This document shows positions 27,516 to 36,614 of a stretch of 64,000 nucleotides of DNA, in pieces. The position numbers were made by a program, and so were the translations under genes. The notes beneath the pieces were generated by a model. That model did no database searches, was not told the DNA's origin, and was given only the letters and a program-made list of their open reading frames with translations. Positions within the stretch are counted from its first letter, which is position 1. Each line of letters begins with the position of its first letter. The DNA is taken from NCBI RefSeq assembly GCF_011302055.1, contig NZ_CP049871.1, forward strand, positions 1,198,501-1,262,500, given 5' to 3'. The DNA is from Sphingomonas sinipercae. Its GTDB lineage: Bacteria; Pseudomonadota; Alphaproteobacteria; Sphingomonadales; Sphingomonadaceae.

Positions 27516-28285
27516 GTTCGCCGTCCGACATCGTCAGCTTGTGGGTCGGCGAGCGGCTCGGGACCATCGAGCGCGCCTGCTTCAGGTCGATCCTTCGCCA
27601 AGGCCATCGGCTGACGCTCTATTGCTACGAAGAGCCCGCCGGAGTCCCCGCGGGGGTCGAGCTGGCCGACGCGAATGGCGTGATCGGTGCGGATCGCATC
27701 TTTCGTCATCCGAACGGCAGCATCGCGCCTTTTTCCGATTGGTTTCGGCTCGAATTGCAGCAGCGCCAACTCGGCACCTGGCTCGATTCCGACATATACT
27801 TGCTTCGCCCGGTCGACACGTCACGGCCCGTCTTGTTTGGGGAGCAGGCGCCGGGCGTGCTTAACAATGCGGTCCTGCGGTTACCGTCGGGCTCGCCTTT
27901 GCTTGAAGCTCTGCTCGCGATGTTCGCCTCCGGGGCGATCCCCGATTGGCTACCGCTCCGAGCGAAAGCGGCTGCCTGGCTGCGCTCGTTGTCCGATGAG
28001 AAATCCACCCTCGCAAAGTTGCCGTGGGGGACGACGGGCCCTCACGCGCTGACTGCCCAGGCTCGAAGATTCGGGTTGATGAGGGAGGCGAGCCCGCCGG
28101 ACATTTTCTACCCGGTGCAGTGGAAGCAGGCAGGGTGGATTCGCGACCCGGGCCGCGCGCTTGAGGACGTTATTACCGATCGCACTGTGGCCGTTCACCT
28201 GTGGAACGAGTGCATCAAGGGCTTCAAGGACAATCCCGCGGCGGACGGGTCTTTCCTGCAGCGCCTGCAGCGCGAAGGGGCGTAG
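27512..28285 (+). CDS. glycosyltransferase with DXD motif, GT32-like
   Basis: The protein (257 residues from CTG 27512) has the nucleotide-sugar DxD in TWLDSDIYLLRPVD and the C-terminal TVAVHLWNECIKG seen in alpha-1,4-glycosyltransferase-like proteins. The fold appears to begin with DIVSLWVGERLGTIE, upstream of the first conventional start (TTG 27539). CTG 27512 overlaps the surE stop (CTGA) and has GAAGGA nine bases upstream, so a CTG start is plausible. Probably adds a hexose to a cell-surface glycan. First gene of the glycan island. Confidence 0.72.
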   Translation: MSSPSDIVSLWVGERLGTIERACFRSILRQGHRLTLYCYEEPAGVPAGVELADANGVIGADRIFRHPNGSIAPFSDWFRLELQQRQLGTWLDSDIYLLRPVDTSRPVLFGEQAPGVLNNAVLRLPSGSPLLEALLAMFASGAIPDWLPLRAKAAAWLRSLSDEKSTLAKLPWGTTGPHALTAQARRFGLMREASPPDIFYPVQWKQAGWIRDPGRALEDVITDRTVAVHLWNECIKGFKDNPAADGSFLQRLQREGA

Positions 28286-28289
28286 CAGC

Positions 28290-29354
28290 GTGAGCAGCAC
28301 CCCGCTTGTTACCGTCGTCATCCCGGCCTGGAATGCCCAGGACACGCTGGAACGCACGCTGCGGTCCGCGGCGGCGCAAACCTATTCGAACTTTGAGATC
28401 GTGATTGTCGATGACGGATCGACAGATGCGACGGCTGAGATCGCGCGACGTTTCTGCGCTGAACGTGGGAATGCGCGGCTGCTGCAACAGGCGAACGCCG
28501 GCGTGGCGTCCGCTCGCAACCTCGGGATCGCGCAAGCGCGCGGAGAGTGGGTGGCCCCGCTTGACGCGGACGACCTGTGGCATCCCACGAAGCTTGCTCG
28601 CCAAGTCGCTGCAGCGCTCGCTGCACCCGAGCGCCCGGGCTTCGTCTATTGCTGGTACCAGGTCATCGATGAGGAGGACCGCGTGCTCAGCTCGGGTCCC
28701 GAATGGCGCATCGCAGGCCGGGTCTTCGGGCCGCTGCTTTACTGCAACCCGGTCGAAAACGGCAGTTCGCTGCTCATTTGGCGGCAGGCAGCCTTGGAGA
28801 TCGAGGGTTACGACCCCAGCCTCAGGGCTCGCGGGGCCGAGGGCTGTGAAGACCTTAAGCTGCAGCTGCAAATTGCGCGCAACTGGCCCGTTGAATTGGT
28901 GGCCCAGCACCTGGTTGGCTACCGCAAGAGGGCCGGCAGCATGTCTCGCAACACCGAACAGATCATTCAGTCGTGGAACCTCGTCTACGACGACCTGGCC
29001 GCAGACCCGCAAATTCCCCGCGCGCCGATCCGGTGGAACCGGGCCTTCTTCGCGCGTGTCCGTGCCGAGGAGGGGTTGAGCCGCGGATCTGCCCGGCAAG
29101 CGTTTGGACAGATCGGGCGCGCGCTCGTACTCGACCCGGTAAAATGGGGTTCCTACCTTGCTTATCGGGCGGTGCGCACCGCGATGCGGTTGGCTCGCAA
29201 CCGGCCAGCTTTGTCGCATGGACCGAAGTTCAGTGAGGTCGATCCGGGACAGTTCCTAAATCCGGATCCGAACGAAGTCGCGGTCCTCGCGCGCCTGATG
29301 CGCCGCCTGGACGAACGGCGGCTCGAGAGCCTTGCCCGCAGGCCTGTTGCGTAA
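28290..29354 (+). CDS. family 2 glycosyltransferase
   Basis: The 354-residue GT-A enzyme has VTVVIPAWNAQDTLERTLRS, IVIVDDGSTDATAEIARR, NAGVASARNLGIAQARGEW and the metal-binding LDADDLWHP, followed by GAEGCEDLKLQLQIA as the likely acceptor/base region. The C-terminal 100 residues are helical and basic, possibly membrane-associating. GTG 28290 is 4 bases after the previous stop, so the two genes are co-transcribed. The donor sugar is not predictable. The stop abuts the convergent DUF6625 gene at 29354/29355. Confidence 0.9.
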   Translation: MSSTPLVTVVIPAWNAQDTLERTLRSAAAQTYSNFEIVIVDDGSTDATAEIARRFCAERGNARLLQQANAGVASARNLGIAQARGEWVAPLDADDLWHPTKLARQVAAALAAPERPGFVYCWYQVIDEEDRVLSSGPEWRIAGRVFGPLLYCNPVENGSSLLIWRQAALEIEGYDPSLRARGAEGCEDLKLQLQIARNWPVELVAQHLVGYRKRAGSMSRNTEQIIQSWNLVYDDLAADPQIPRAPIRWNRAFFARVRAEEGLSRGSARQAFGQIGRALVLDPVKWGSYLAYRAVRTAMRLARNRPALSHGPKFSEVDPGQFLNPDPNEVAVLARLMRRLDERRLESLARRPVA

Positions 29355-30227
29355 TCAGCCGTCGGGGATCGGTTCGATACCGGACGGGCTGATCATGAAT
29401 CCGTGCTTGCGGGCCTGGCGCCAGTCCATCCTGACGATCGCCGGCAGCTTGCTCCACGGCGCTTCGGCCCCGGGCAATGCATTCGGCTGGCTCTCGTACC
29501 AGCGATTGCTCTGCCAACTCATGAAATGCAGGTACATGAAGGGGTGCGACGGATAGAATTCGTTGGTGAGCTGCCCGTCTTGCCAATACCAGCGCATGCT
29601 GTCCGTCACTCCAGGCGTGCTATGCGTCTCCTGGAACAGGCACCGAATGCCGGGCGCCTTTGCAGGAAGGAGCCGGGAGCGATTGCCTTTCAGATAGTTG
29701 AAGATCGCGCGTTCGTCGAAATTTGTGTAATCCGAAGTTGCAACACATGCCTTCCAGCCGCGCGTCTTGCGAAAAGCGGTCGTCACTTCGGGCGTGTTTC
29801 GCATCAGGCAATAATGGCCAGACACGCGATCAAGGTGCGTGGACAACACGTCATAACGCGACAGCGTTTCGTCGTCGTGAAAACGGCGCAGATCGCCGTA
29901 GATGACATCTAGATCACCGAACCCAACAAAATCATAATTTCCCACGAGGTCGCGATGCACGAACGCTAGCGATGGCCTTAAATCGCACAGCTTGTACGGC
30001 TGGGTGATGTTCAGTGGTTGGCCCAGCCGGGCGGAAAGGAGCGCGACATAATCGTCGAACCCAATGCGGACGTGACGGACGTTGGCAGCGCGGTTTTCCG
30101 GCGGCTCGCTATCGCCAAAGATGAACCAGTCGATCGAACGGTTTGCCCGGCAACTTTCCACGAAGAAGTTCATCCACCCGGGCCAGTTGCCGAAGTAAGC
30201 GATCAACACCGCAATCTTGTGCCTCAC
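29355..30227 (-). CDS. DUF6625-type putative glycosyltransferase
   Basis: The 290-residue protein begins HKIAVLIAYFGNWPGWMNFF and contains VGFGDLDVIYGDLRRF with a DxD-like DLD, plus HLDRVSGHYCLMRN. This order matches DUF6625 proteins, which are GT-A-like and found in capsule/LPS loci. Several Trp-rich stretches (MRWYWQDGQ, MSWQSNRWYES) suggest a carbohydrate-binding surface. GTG 30227 is the start. Its orientation is opposite to the flanking GT2 genes. Confidence 0.75.
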   Translation of the reverse strand: MRHKIAVLIAYFGNWPGWMNFFVESCRANRSIDWFIFGDSEPPENRAANVRHVRIGFDDYVALLSARLGQPLNITQPYKLCDLRPSLAFVHRDLVGNYDFVGFGDLDVIYGDLRRFHDDETLSRYDVLSTHLDRVSGHYCLMRNTPEVTTAFRKTRGWKACVATSDYTNFDERAIFNYLKGNRSRLLPAKAPGIRCLFQETHSTPGVTDSMRWYWQDGQLTNEFYPSHPFMYLHFMSWQSNRWYESQPNALPGAEAPWSKLPAIVRMDWRQARKHGFMISPSGIEPIPDG

Positions 30228-30292
30228 GCGGCGCCCCCCAATAGCTTATGGTTAAGCCGATCCGTTGCGGGTAGCTCAAGGGACTTTGGGAA

Positions 30293-31153
30293 ATGACGGC
30301 CGATCGGGCAATGGCCACGGGACGAACGACTTCCGATGTTGCCATTGTCATTCCCTGTTTCCGCCATGGCGATTTCCTGTCGGGAGCGATCGAAAGCGCC
30401 ATCGGGCAATCGCACCCGCCAACCGAGATCATCGTCGTCGACGACGGTTCCGACGACAACACTTCCGATGTCGCCCGATCCTATCCTGAGGTCACGCTGC
30501 TGTGCCAGGACAATGCCGGGCTTGCGGCGGCCAGGAATGCCGGGCTGCGCGCCGCGACCTCCAGCAAGATCGTGTTCCTGGATGCCGACGATTTGTTGCT
30601 TCCGGCCGCCCTTGAACTCGGCCTCCAATGCTTCGCTCGGCAAGCCGATGCCGCCTTCGTCTACGGCGCCTTCGTCGAGCGGCGGATGGGGCATGACTGG
30701 CCTCGTTTCGAACCGGCTTCTCATCACCATGATCTCGTCCGCTGCAACTGGATTGCCTGCGTCAATTCCGTAATGTTCGATCGGGCAAAGCTCGCGGACA
30801 TCGGCGGTTTCGACGAGACGCTGGGCATGTGCGAAGATTGGGACGCGTACCTGCGCCTTAGCCGCTTGCACGCGTTCCTCCATCATCGGTCCGCAGTAGC
30901 CGTCTATCTCAGGCACGACACCAACATGTCGAACGATGAGACGGAGCTCCTGCGCTGGATCGAAGCTGTCCGGCGCAAGGAACTGGCGCGGGGACTTGAC
31001 CCGGCGGGCCTTGCCGCTTGGCAGGAAGGCGAAGGGATTTGGCGATCCTTCTACGACCGCACACCGGTTCCGCTCGTCAAGCGGGCGTGGCGCAAGGCGT
31101 GGCGGGCCGGGGCAAAGGCCTGGACGGTCGTCAAGCGACCGCTCTCCCGGTGA
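30293..31153 (+). CDS. family 2 glycosyltransferase
   Basis: The 286-residue GT-A enzyme has VAIVIPCFRHGDFLSGAIES, IIVVDDGSDDNTSDVARS, NAGLAAARNAGLRAAT and LDADDLLLP (DxD), then GMCEDWDAYLRLSR as the catalytic ED. A basic C-terminal tail (KRAWRKAWRAGAKAW) may contact the membrane. It is divergent from the DUF6625 gene with a 65-base intergenic region, and its 3' end overlaps the methyltransferase gene by 23 bases. Confidence 0.9.
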   Translation: MTADRAMATGRTTSDVAIVIPCFRHGDFLSGAIESAIGQSHPPTEIIVVDDGSDDNTSDVARSYPEVTLLCQDNAGLAAARNAGLRAATSSKIVFLDADDLLLPAALELGLQCFARQADAAFVYGAFVERRMGHDWPRFEPASHHHDLVRCNWIACVNSVMFDRAKLADIGGFDETLGMCEDWDAYLRLSRLHAFLHHRSAVAVYLRHDTNMSNDETELLRWIEAVRRKELARGLDPAGLAAWQEGEGIWRSFYDRTPVPLVKRAWRKAWRAGAKAWTVVKRPLSR

Positions 31154-31829
31154 CGAGGACGGGATAGGCGAGGTCCACGCGTTCGAGCTTGCGAGGCCGG
31201 ATTTCCTCTACCGCGGCACCGTGAAGAAAAGCGGTTGCGGCAAACAAATTGCCCTGGACCGCAACGTCGATTTTCCCCTCATCGAAGCATTCGCCGAGCA
31301 GCCGCCCGAGCGCTTCGCCGGTCAGCGACCAGTACCAGCCGTAGCCGGGGCCAGGGCGTACCGGTGTGATGCCGGGCGCCGTGACCAGCAACACGCCGCC
31401 TGGCTTGAGCGACCGGCGCAACTGCACGAGGGCGGCGCGCATGTCGTAGAGGACGTGCAACGTCTGGGTGAAAATTATGCAGTCGAAGGCGGCCGACGGA
31501 AGGACTGCGGGATCGCACACATCGCCGACGATGGTTGCACCGCTATTTCCCGGATCGACGTCCAGCACATGCTGTTCGGCGACGTCCTTCCCGCCGAACC
31601 GCGTCGAATATGCGCTGTCGCCAACTTCCAGGACGGATCCGCGAATGTCTCGCGCATGTTTCGCAAGGAAGGCGTCGATGTAGTAGCGATCGACCGGCGT
31701 TCCTCGGTCGTAACCGTAGTGGACGCTGAGCGGTTCGCTGCTTGCCACCCGGCCGACAGCCAGCGCGGCTTTCCCGCGAAAGCGCTGCAACCTTCGCTTT
31801 GCCGCCCTGGCCAAAGCGAGCGGCGTCAT
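31131..31829 (-). CDS. class I SAM-dependent methyltransferase
   Basis: The 232-residue protein has a methyltransferase core: GSVLEVGDSAYSTRF (motif I, with D where GxG is usual), HVLDVDPGNSGATIVGDVCD (motif II), FDCIIFTQTLHVLYD (motif IV) and LKPGGVLLVTAPGI. The TQTLHVLYD type is seen in methyltransferases of polysaccharide loci. ATG 31829 overlaps the deacetylase stop. It could methylate a sugar or fatty-acyl group on the glycan; substrate unknown. Confidence 0.85.
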   Translation of the reverse strand: MTPLALARAAKRRLQRFRGKAALAVGRVASSEPLSVHYGYDRGTPVDRYYIDAFLAKHARDIRGSVLEVGDSAYSTRFGGKDVAEQHVLDVDPGNSGATIVGDVCDPAVLPSAAFDCIIFTQTLHVLYDMRAALVQLRRSLKPGGVLLVTAPGITPVRPGPGYGWYWSLTGEALGRLLGECFDEGKIDVAVQGNLFAATAFLHGAAVEEIRPRKLERVDLAYPVLVTGRAVA

Positions 31830-32809
31830 GCCGGTGCGCCCTTCAGGATCCGGTGGAGAACCGCTGCGCTCCAATTGCCTACGGCCAGGCGGGGCAGGGC
31901 GAAGCTGCCCGAGTCCTTGCCCACAGTCCTATATTCCGTCGTGCAGGCGCATTCGAAACCCGCCTTCCGCACCAGGACTCCGCTCTCGGTATCATAGTCG
32001 CCGAACGGATAGGCGAAGGATCGCGGCGTCGATCCGCTAAGCGCCCGGCACCGCGCGACGCTTTCGCTGACCTCGCGTGCCCTCTCCGATGGCGGAATGT
32101 TCGGCAGCGATGGGTGGGTCAGCGCGTGCGATCCAATCTCGATCAAATCGCCGGCGACCTGCCTGACCTCCTCGGGCCGCATCAGCGTCGGAGCACCTGC
32201 CGCAGTGACGCTGGACTCTTCCCGGATTTGCTCGATCGCCTTGGCGATCCTGGTCGAGGTCTGGGTTCGCAGGTGCGACCAGATCGCCAGGAAGGCATTC
32301 TGGCGCGGCGACGACGGGGGAGCATTGGGTCGCCACCGAAGGTCGCGCTCCTCGCGCGCGCCAAGGGGCATGGTCAGCCCGTCGACCACCAGCATCGTCT
32401 TCGGCGTCGTCATCACCAGCGGGACGAGTTCATCCCACCAGTAGGGCGTTTCGCTCTCCACCTGCGCCGCGGCGATGAAGATGGTGGCCGGAAGCGAATG
32501 GTCTTCCAGCAGTGGAGCCGCGATCGTCTTGTTGCACCCATAGCCGTCATCAAAGGTGATCGCGGCTGCGTTGGGCGCAAGTGTGCCGGCGGCATGCGCC
32601 CGCGCGAATTCCGGAAGCGGAAGCACGGTCCGCGCTCGCTTGAGCAGGCGAAGATGCATCGCAAAATTGCCCGGAGCGACGGCCAGCCCCCAAGGATCGA
32701 ACGCCTCCACCGTAACCCGATGGTACATTAGGATGACCGGGCGGGGAGCGACCGGAAACAGGTTGCGCAGCCGACGAGCGCCGCGTGTCACGATGCTTTC
32801 GGCGTTCAT
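31826..32809 (-). CDS. polysaccharide deacetylase (CE4/NodB-like)
   Basis: The 327-residue protein contains the CE4 motifs ITFDDGYGCN (catalytic Asp and metal Asp), HALTHPSLPN (metal H-x3-H) and SFAYPFGDYD. An insert of about 80 residues lies between the first two motifs. It should remove N- or O-acetyl groups from a polysaccharide, or act on a lipid-linked precursor. No signal peptide is evident from ATG 32809 (MNAESIVTRGARRLRNLFPV), so it may be cytoplasmic. Co-transcribed with the downstream methyltransferase. Confidence 0.9.
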   Translation of the reverse strand: MNAESIVTRGARRLRNLFPVAPRPVILMYHRVTVEAFDPWGLAVAPGNFAMHLRLLKRARTVLPLPEFARAHAAGTLAPNAAAITFDDGYGCNKTIAAPLLEDHSLPATIFIAAAQVESETPYWWDELVPLVMTTPKTMLVVDGLTMPLGAREERDLRWRPNAPPSSPRQNAFLAIWSHLRTQTSTRIAKAIEQIREESSVTAAGAPTLMRPEEVRQVAGDLIEIGSHALTHPSLPNIPPSERAREVSESVARCRALSGSTPRSFAYPFGDYDTESGVLVRKAGFECACTTEYRTVGKDSGSFALPRLAVGNWSAAVLHRILKGAPA

Positions 32810-32892
32810 CGACTACGCGACCCTCACATCTACTGGCGCTATCTTGGCATGCGGACTACAGTCGCGCCGGTGACAAGGCCAGAGCCAAGCCG

Positions 32893-34875
32893 ATGTGCGG
32901 GATAGCCGGCCTGCTTGGAGCTGGCGCGCGCGAACCTTCCATCGTTCGCCGGATGATCGCTCCCATCGCGCACCGCGGCCCTGACGACGAGGGGGTTTGG
33001 ATCGACGCCGATGCCGGCGTCGCCCTCGGCCAGCGCCGGCTTGCGATTATCGACCTATCGCCAGCTGGCCATCAGCCGATGGAAGCGTCCGACGGCCGGT
33101 ACGTGATCGATTTCAACGGTGAAATTTACAACCACAACGATATCCGCGCTGCCTTGGCAGCAGCGGATGCCGTTCCCGAGGGCGGATGGCGGGGGCATTC
33201 CGACACCGAAACGCTCCTCCAGGGGATTTCAATCTGGGGTCTCGACGAAACCATTGCACGCTGTGTCGGCATGTTCGCGATCGCGCTGTGGGATCGGCGT
33301 GAACGGACGCTCACACTGGCTCGCGACCGGTTCGGCGAAAAGCCGCTTTATTACGGTTGGGCAGGCAAGGATTTCGTCTTCGGGTCGGAGCTTAAGGCGT
33401 TGCGGGCGCACCCGGCCTTCCGGGGCGAGATCGACCGTGAGGCCGTCAGCCGCTTCATGCAACGCGGCTACATTCCGGCTCCGCTGTCCATCTATCGCGG
33501 GATCTTCAAGCTCCAGCCGGGCTGCGTGCTCACCATCGAAAGCGGGCACCGGCCGGTGCGAACGCTGCCCGAAATCGGCGCCGGTTCCGACGGGCTTCGC
33601 CTGCGCCGCTACTGGTCTTACCGCAATGTCGTCGCCGATGGCCTGGCGGACCCAATCGTCAACGAGGCCGAGGCGATCGAGCAGCTCGATTTGGTGCTCG
33701 GCCAGGCCGTCAAGGACCAATCGCTCGCCGACGTCCCGGTTGGCGCGTTCCTTTCCGGAGGGGTCGACAGCTCAACCGTCGTCGCATTGTATCAGAAGCA
33801 CTCCTCGGTCCCTGTGCGCACCTTCTCGATGGGGTTCGAAGATTCCGCGTTCGACGAATCGCAATATGCCGCCGCGGTCGCCAGGCATCTCGGCACGGTG
33901 CACTCGGAGCGTCGGGTCACCGTCGCTGAAGCGCAGGACGTCATCCCATTGCTTCCGGAAATGTATGACGAGCCCTTCGCGGATTCATCCCAGATACCCA
34001 CCTATCTGGTCAGCCGGTTTGCTCGCCAGAAGGTGACGGTCGCACTGACTGGGGACGGTGGCGACGAATTGTTTGCCGGATACAACAGGCACTTCGTAGC
34101 GCCGAGATTATGGCGGCAGGTCGAACGCGTGCCACGTCCGTTACGCAGCCTTGCGGCGGCATCGCTTGGCGGTCTGCCTGCCGGGGCGTGGAACCTGGCC
34201 GGATCGCTGCTCGCCGGACAACGCCAAAAGACCTTTGGTGCAAAGCTGCAAAAGGCACTTTTGCTGTCCGCCAATGCGCGTTCGTTCGACGATGCCTATG
34301 TCGGACTGGTCGACGAATGGAGCGGTGGTCGCTCGCCGGTGATTGGCGAGGTCGGCAGTGCGTTCGATGATTTCGACTGCGCGGCCGACGCCCCGGACGC
34401 GGTCCGTGCCATGTACTGCGATGCGACCGGCTACCTGCCCGGCGATGTGCTGTGCAAGGTCGACCGGGCGTCGATGGCGGTCAGCCTTGAAACCAGGGTG
34501 CCATTTCTCGATCACCGCGTGGCCGCAATCGCAGCGCGGATCCCGCTGTCGATGAAAATTGCGAATGGCGGCGGCAAGCAGATCCTGCGCAAGCTTTTAG
34601 ATCAATACGTCCCGCGCCACCTGATCGATCGACCCAAGGCCGGGTTCGCGGTTCCCGTCGGCGAATGGATCAAGGGCCCATTGCGCGGCTGGGCGGAAGA
34701 GTTGCTGGACGCCGGTCAGATGGCGGGGGAGGGTTGGCTCGACCCCGCCCTCGTTCAGCGTCGTTGGCGCGACCATTTGGCCGGCAAGCGCGACTCAACC
34801 GCAGCCTTGTGGTCCGTGCTCATGTTCCAGGCCTGGCTTCGCGAACAGGAAACCGCGATGCAGGCAGCCGCCTAG
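32893..34875 (+). CDS. asnB: glutamine-hydrolysing asparagine synthetase-like amidotransferase
   Basis: The 660-residue protein starts exactly at the catalytic Cys (MCGIAGLLG) of a class II glutaminase domain (1-200; AHRGPDDEG, GEIYNH). The C-terminal synthetase domain holds the PP-loop LSGGVDSSTV, LTGDGGDELFAGY and KVDRASMAVSLETRVPFLDH. It may make asparagine, but AsnB paralogues inside polysaccharide loci often amidate uronic acids or other carboxylates, which fits the UDP-GlcA epimerase and glycan genes nearby. Divergent from the deacetylase. Overlaps the next gene by 4 bases. Confidence 0.9.
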   Translation: MCGIAGLLGAGAREPSIVRRMIAPIAHRGPDDEGVWIDADAGVALGQRRLAIIDLSPAGHQPMEASDGRYVIDFNGEIYNHNDIRAALAAADAVPEGGWRGHSDTETLLQGISIWGLDETIARCVGMFAIALWDRRERTLTLARDRFGEKPLYYGWAGKDFVFGSELKALRAHPAFRGEIDREAVSRFMQRGYIPAPLSIYRGIFKLQPGCVLTIESGHRPVRTLPEIGAGSDGLRLRRYWSYRNVVADGLADPIVNEAEAIEQLDLVLGQAVKDQSLADVPVGAFLSGGVDSSTVVALYQKHSSVPVRTFSMGFEDSAFDESQYAAAVARHLGTVHSERRVTVAEAQDVIPLLPEMYDEPFADSSQIPTYLVSRFARQKVTVALTGDGGDELFAGYNRHFVAPRLWRQVERVPRPLRSLAAASLGGLPAGAWNLAGSLLAGQRQKTFGAKLQKALLLSANARSFDDAYVGLVDEWSGGRSPVIGEVGSAFDDFDCAADAPDAVRAMYCDATGYLPGDVLCKVDRASMAVSLETRVPFLDHRVAAIAARIPLSMKIANGGGKQILRKLLDQYVPRHLIDRPKAGFAVPVGEWIKGPLRGWAEELLDAGQMAGEGWLDPALVQRRWRDHLAGKRDSTAALWSVLMFQAWLREQETAMQAAA

Positions 34876-36614
34876 CGCCCGTTCGCCACCGGGAATTCCG
34901 GCCAGCGGTGCTGGGCGATGGCGGACAGGGTCGGGGTGTCCTTGCCTGCCAGCCCTTCGTACACCCATAGGTTCCGAAGGACTGCCGGAACGTAATAACG
35001 GGTTTCCCAATAAGGGATGCTCTCCATCCATAGCGACGGATCGTGGCCGCCCGGTATTGCCGCCCAGCGTCCGACCGGCAGCGGCCCGGCGTTGTAGGAA
35101 GCGATCACCTTCGGCAGGTGCCCGCCGGTAACGGCAGAGCCGCGCATCCGCTCGATGAAGGACTGGCCGAATTCCAGGTTGTAGGCGGCGTCGTACAGCG
35201 CATCGGGCGAGTAGGGGATGCCGTTGCGCGCGGCGACCGAGGCGGCGGTCACAGGCAGGACCTGCATCAGCCCAACCGCTCCCGCGTGGCTGACCACGCC
35301 GGTCTGAAAGCTCGATTCCTGGATCGCGTGCGCGAAGGCGAGGGACGGCTCGATCCGCCAGCCGCGAACCGGCGCCCACCGCGGCATTGGATAACGCTCG
35401 GCCGCCTGGACGGAGGCGCCGCGCTGTCCGTTGATCGCCAGCCAATATTGGGTGCCCGGCAGCTCCATCTTCTTGGCCACCGCGACCAGCGCCGCATGGT
35501 CGGCGGCAGCGCCGATCCGCGCCTGATGGCGAAGCATCTGCTCGGCAAGGGCCGGCTCGCCAATGCGAAGCAACTCATGGGCACGTTGCACATTCGGCAG
35601 CCGCTCCACGGCGGCGGTCGAGACCGGCACCGCTTTTGGAATTCGGGTATCGGTCCCGAGCGTTTCCCTTGCGACCAGTCCGTAGAAACTCTCCGGCGAT
35701 TCCGCGGCCGCCTTCAGCAACGGAAACACCGCCTGAGGTCGTCGGCAGGCCTGTTCCGACCGGGCCGCCCAATAATACGCGCCTGCGCGAAGCTCGCGTT
35801 GGCTGCTGTTGCCAACCACTTCGCGGAAGGCGGCGGAGGACGCATTGCAGTCCTGCTGACGCCATGCCGCCAGCCCGGACACCCACGCGGTCGCAGCCGC
35901 CCAATCGCCGGTTGCGCCGAGCCGTCCGCCATCCGCGACCCGGCGCGCATTGGCGTCGTCCCCGCGTACGTAATAGGCCCAGGCCACGCGCTGCCACGCC
36001 TCGGCGCGCGCATTGGGGGTCAAATAGGGCGCCTGGCTGGCGACGAGCAGTTCCGCGTTCATCGCATCGTCGGCTTTGATCAAGGGATCGAGCTGCGTGC
36101 GCAGCGCGTCCGCAAGCGGTTCGCCGGCGACGGGCTTGATCCGGTAGCGGGTCGGCGGCGTCGGCAGGCTGATCAGCGGCTTCCTGGCGACGACTGGCGG
36201 CGCGACCAAAGCCCCGCGCGCAATCGCCATCCGCGCCAGTTGCTCCGCTTGCGGCAGGTCCGGCGCTTGCGCCAGCAGCGCCTGGATTTCGGGCAGCGAC
36301 ACGACGGGAGAATTCTTGGCGGTGTAGAGTTCGGCCCTAGCCACGGCGGTGGCGAGCGATGGCGGCAAGGTCTCAATCCCGGCTCGCGCGCCTGCCCAGT
36401 CGCCGGCCCGGATCGCCACAAAAACGCCCTTCCAGTCGCGCGGGACGACCAGCGGCCGAACGATCGGCGGGACGATCACTTGAGGCTGCGGCTGCGGCTG
36501 CGCTAGGGGCGGGGTGGCGGACGGGGGGACGACCGGCGCCAATGGGTCCTGCTGGGCAAGGGCAGGGTGCGCCGCGAACAGGGCCAAGGCCGGAGCCAGC
36601 CGGATGAGCTTCAT
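34872..36614 (-). CDS. Slt-type soluble lytic transglycosylase
   Basis: The 580-residue periplasmic enzyme cleaves peptidoglycan glycans to 1,6-anhydro products. It has a signal peptide ([20 protein letters not shown]), a Pro/Gln-rich linker (residues about 22-55, including a PQPQPQ run), a long alpha-superhelical region (about 60-400) and a C-terminal catalytic domain with AHAIQESSFQTGVVSHAGAVG, where the Glu is catalytic, then GLMQVLP and ASYNAGPLPVGRW. Length and layout match Slt70-like proteins. Confidence 0.93.
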   Translation of the reverse strand: MKLIRLAPALALFAAHPALAQQDPLAPVVPPSATPPLAQPQPQPQVIVPPIVRPLVVPRDWKGVFVAIRAGDWAGARAGIETLPPSLATAVARAELYTAKNSPVVSLPEIQALLAQAPDLPQAEQLARMAIARGALVAPPVVARKPLISLPTPPTRYRIKPVAGEPLADALRTQLDPLIKADDAMNAELLVASQAPYLTPNARAEAWQRVAWAYYVRGDDANARRVADGGRLGATGDWAAATAWVSGLAAWRQQDCNASSAAFREVVGNSSQRELRAGAYYWAARSEQACRRPQAVFPLLKAAAESPESFYGLVARETLGTDTRIPKAVPVSTAAVERLPNVQRAHELLRIGEPALAEQMLRHQARIGAAADHAALVAVAKKMELPGTQYWLAINGQRGASVQAAERYPMPRWAPVRGWRIEPSLAFAHAIQESSFQTGVVSHAGAVGLMQVLPVTAASVAARNGIPYSPDALYDAAYNLEFGQSFIERMRGSAVTGGHLPKVIASYNAGPLPVGRWAAIPGGHDPSLWMESIPYWETRYYVPAVLRNLWVYEGLAGKDTPTLSAIAQHRWPEFPVANGR

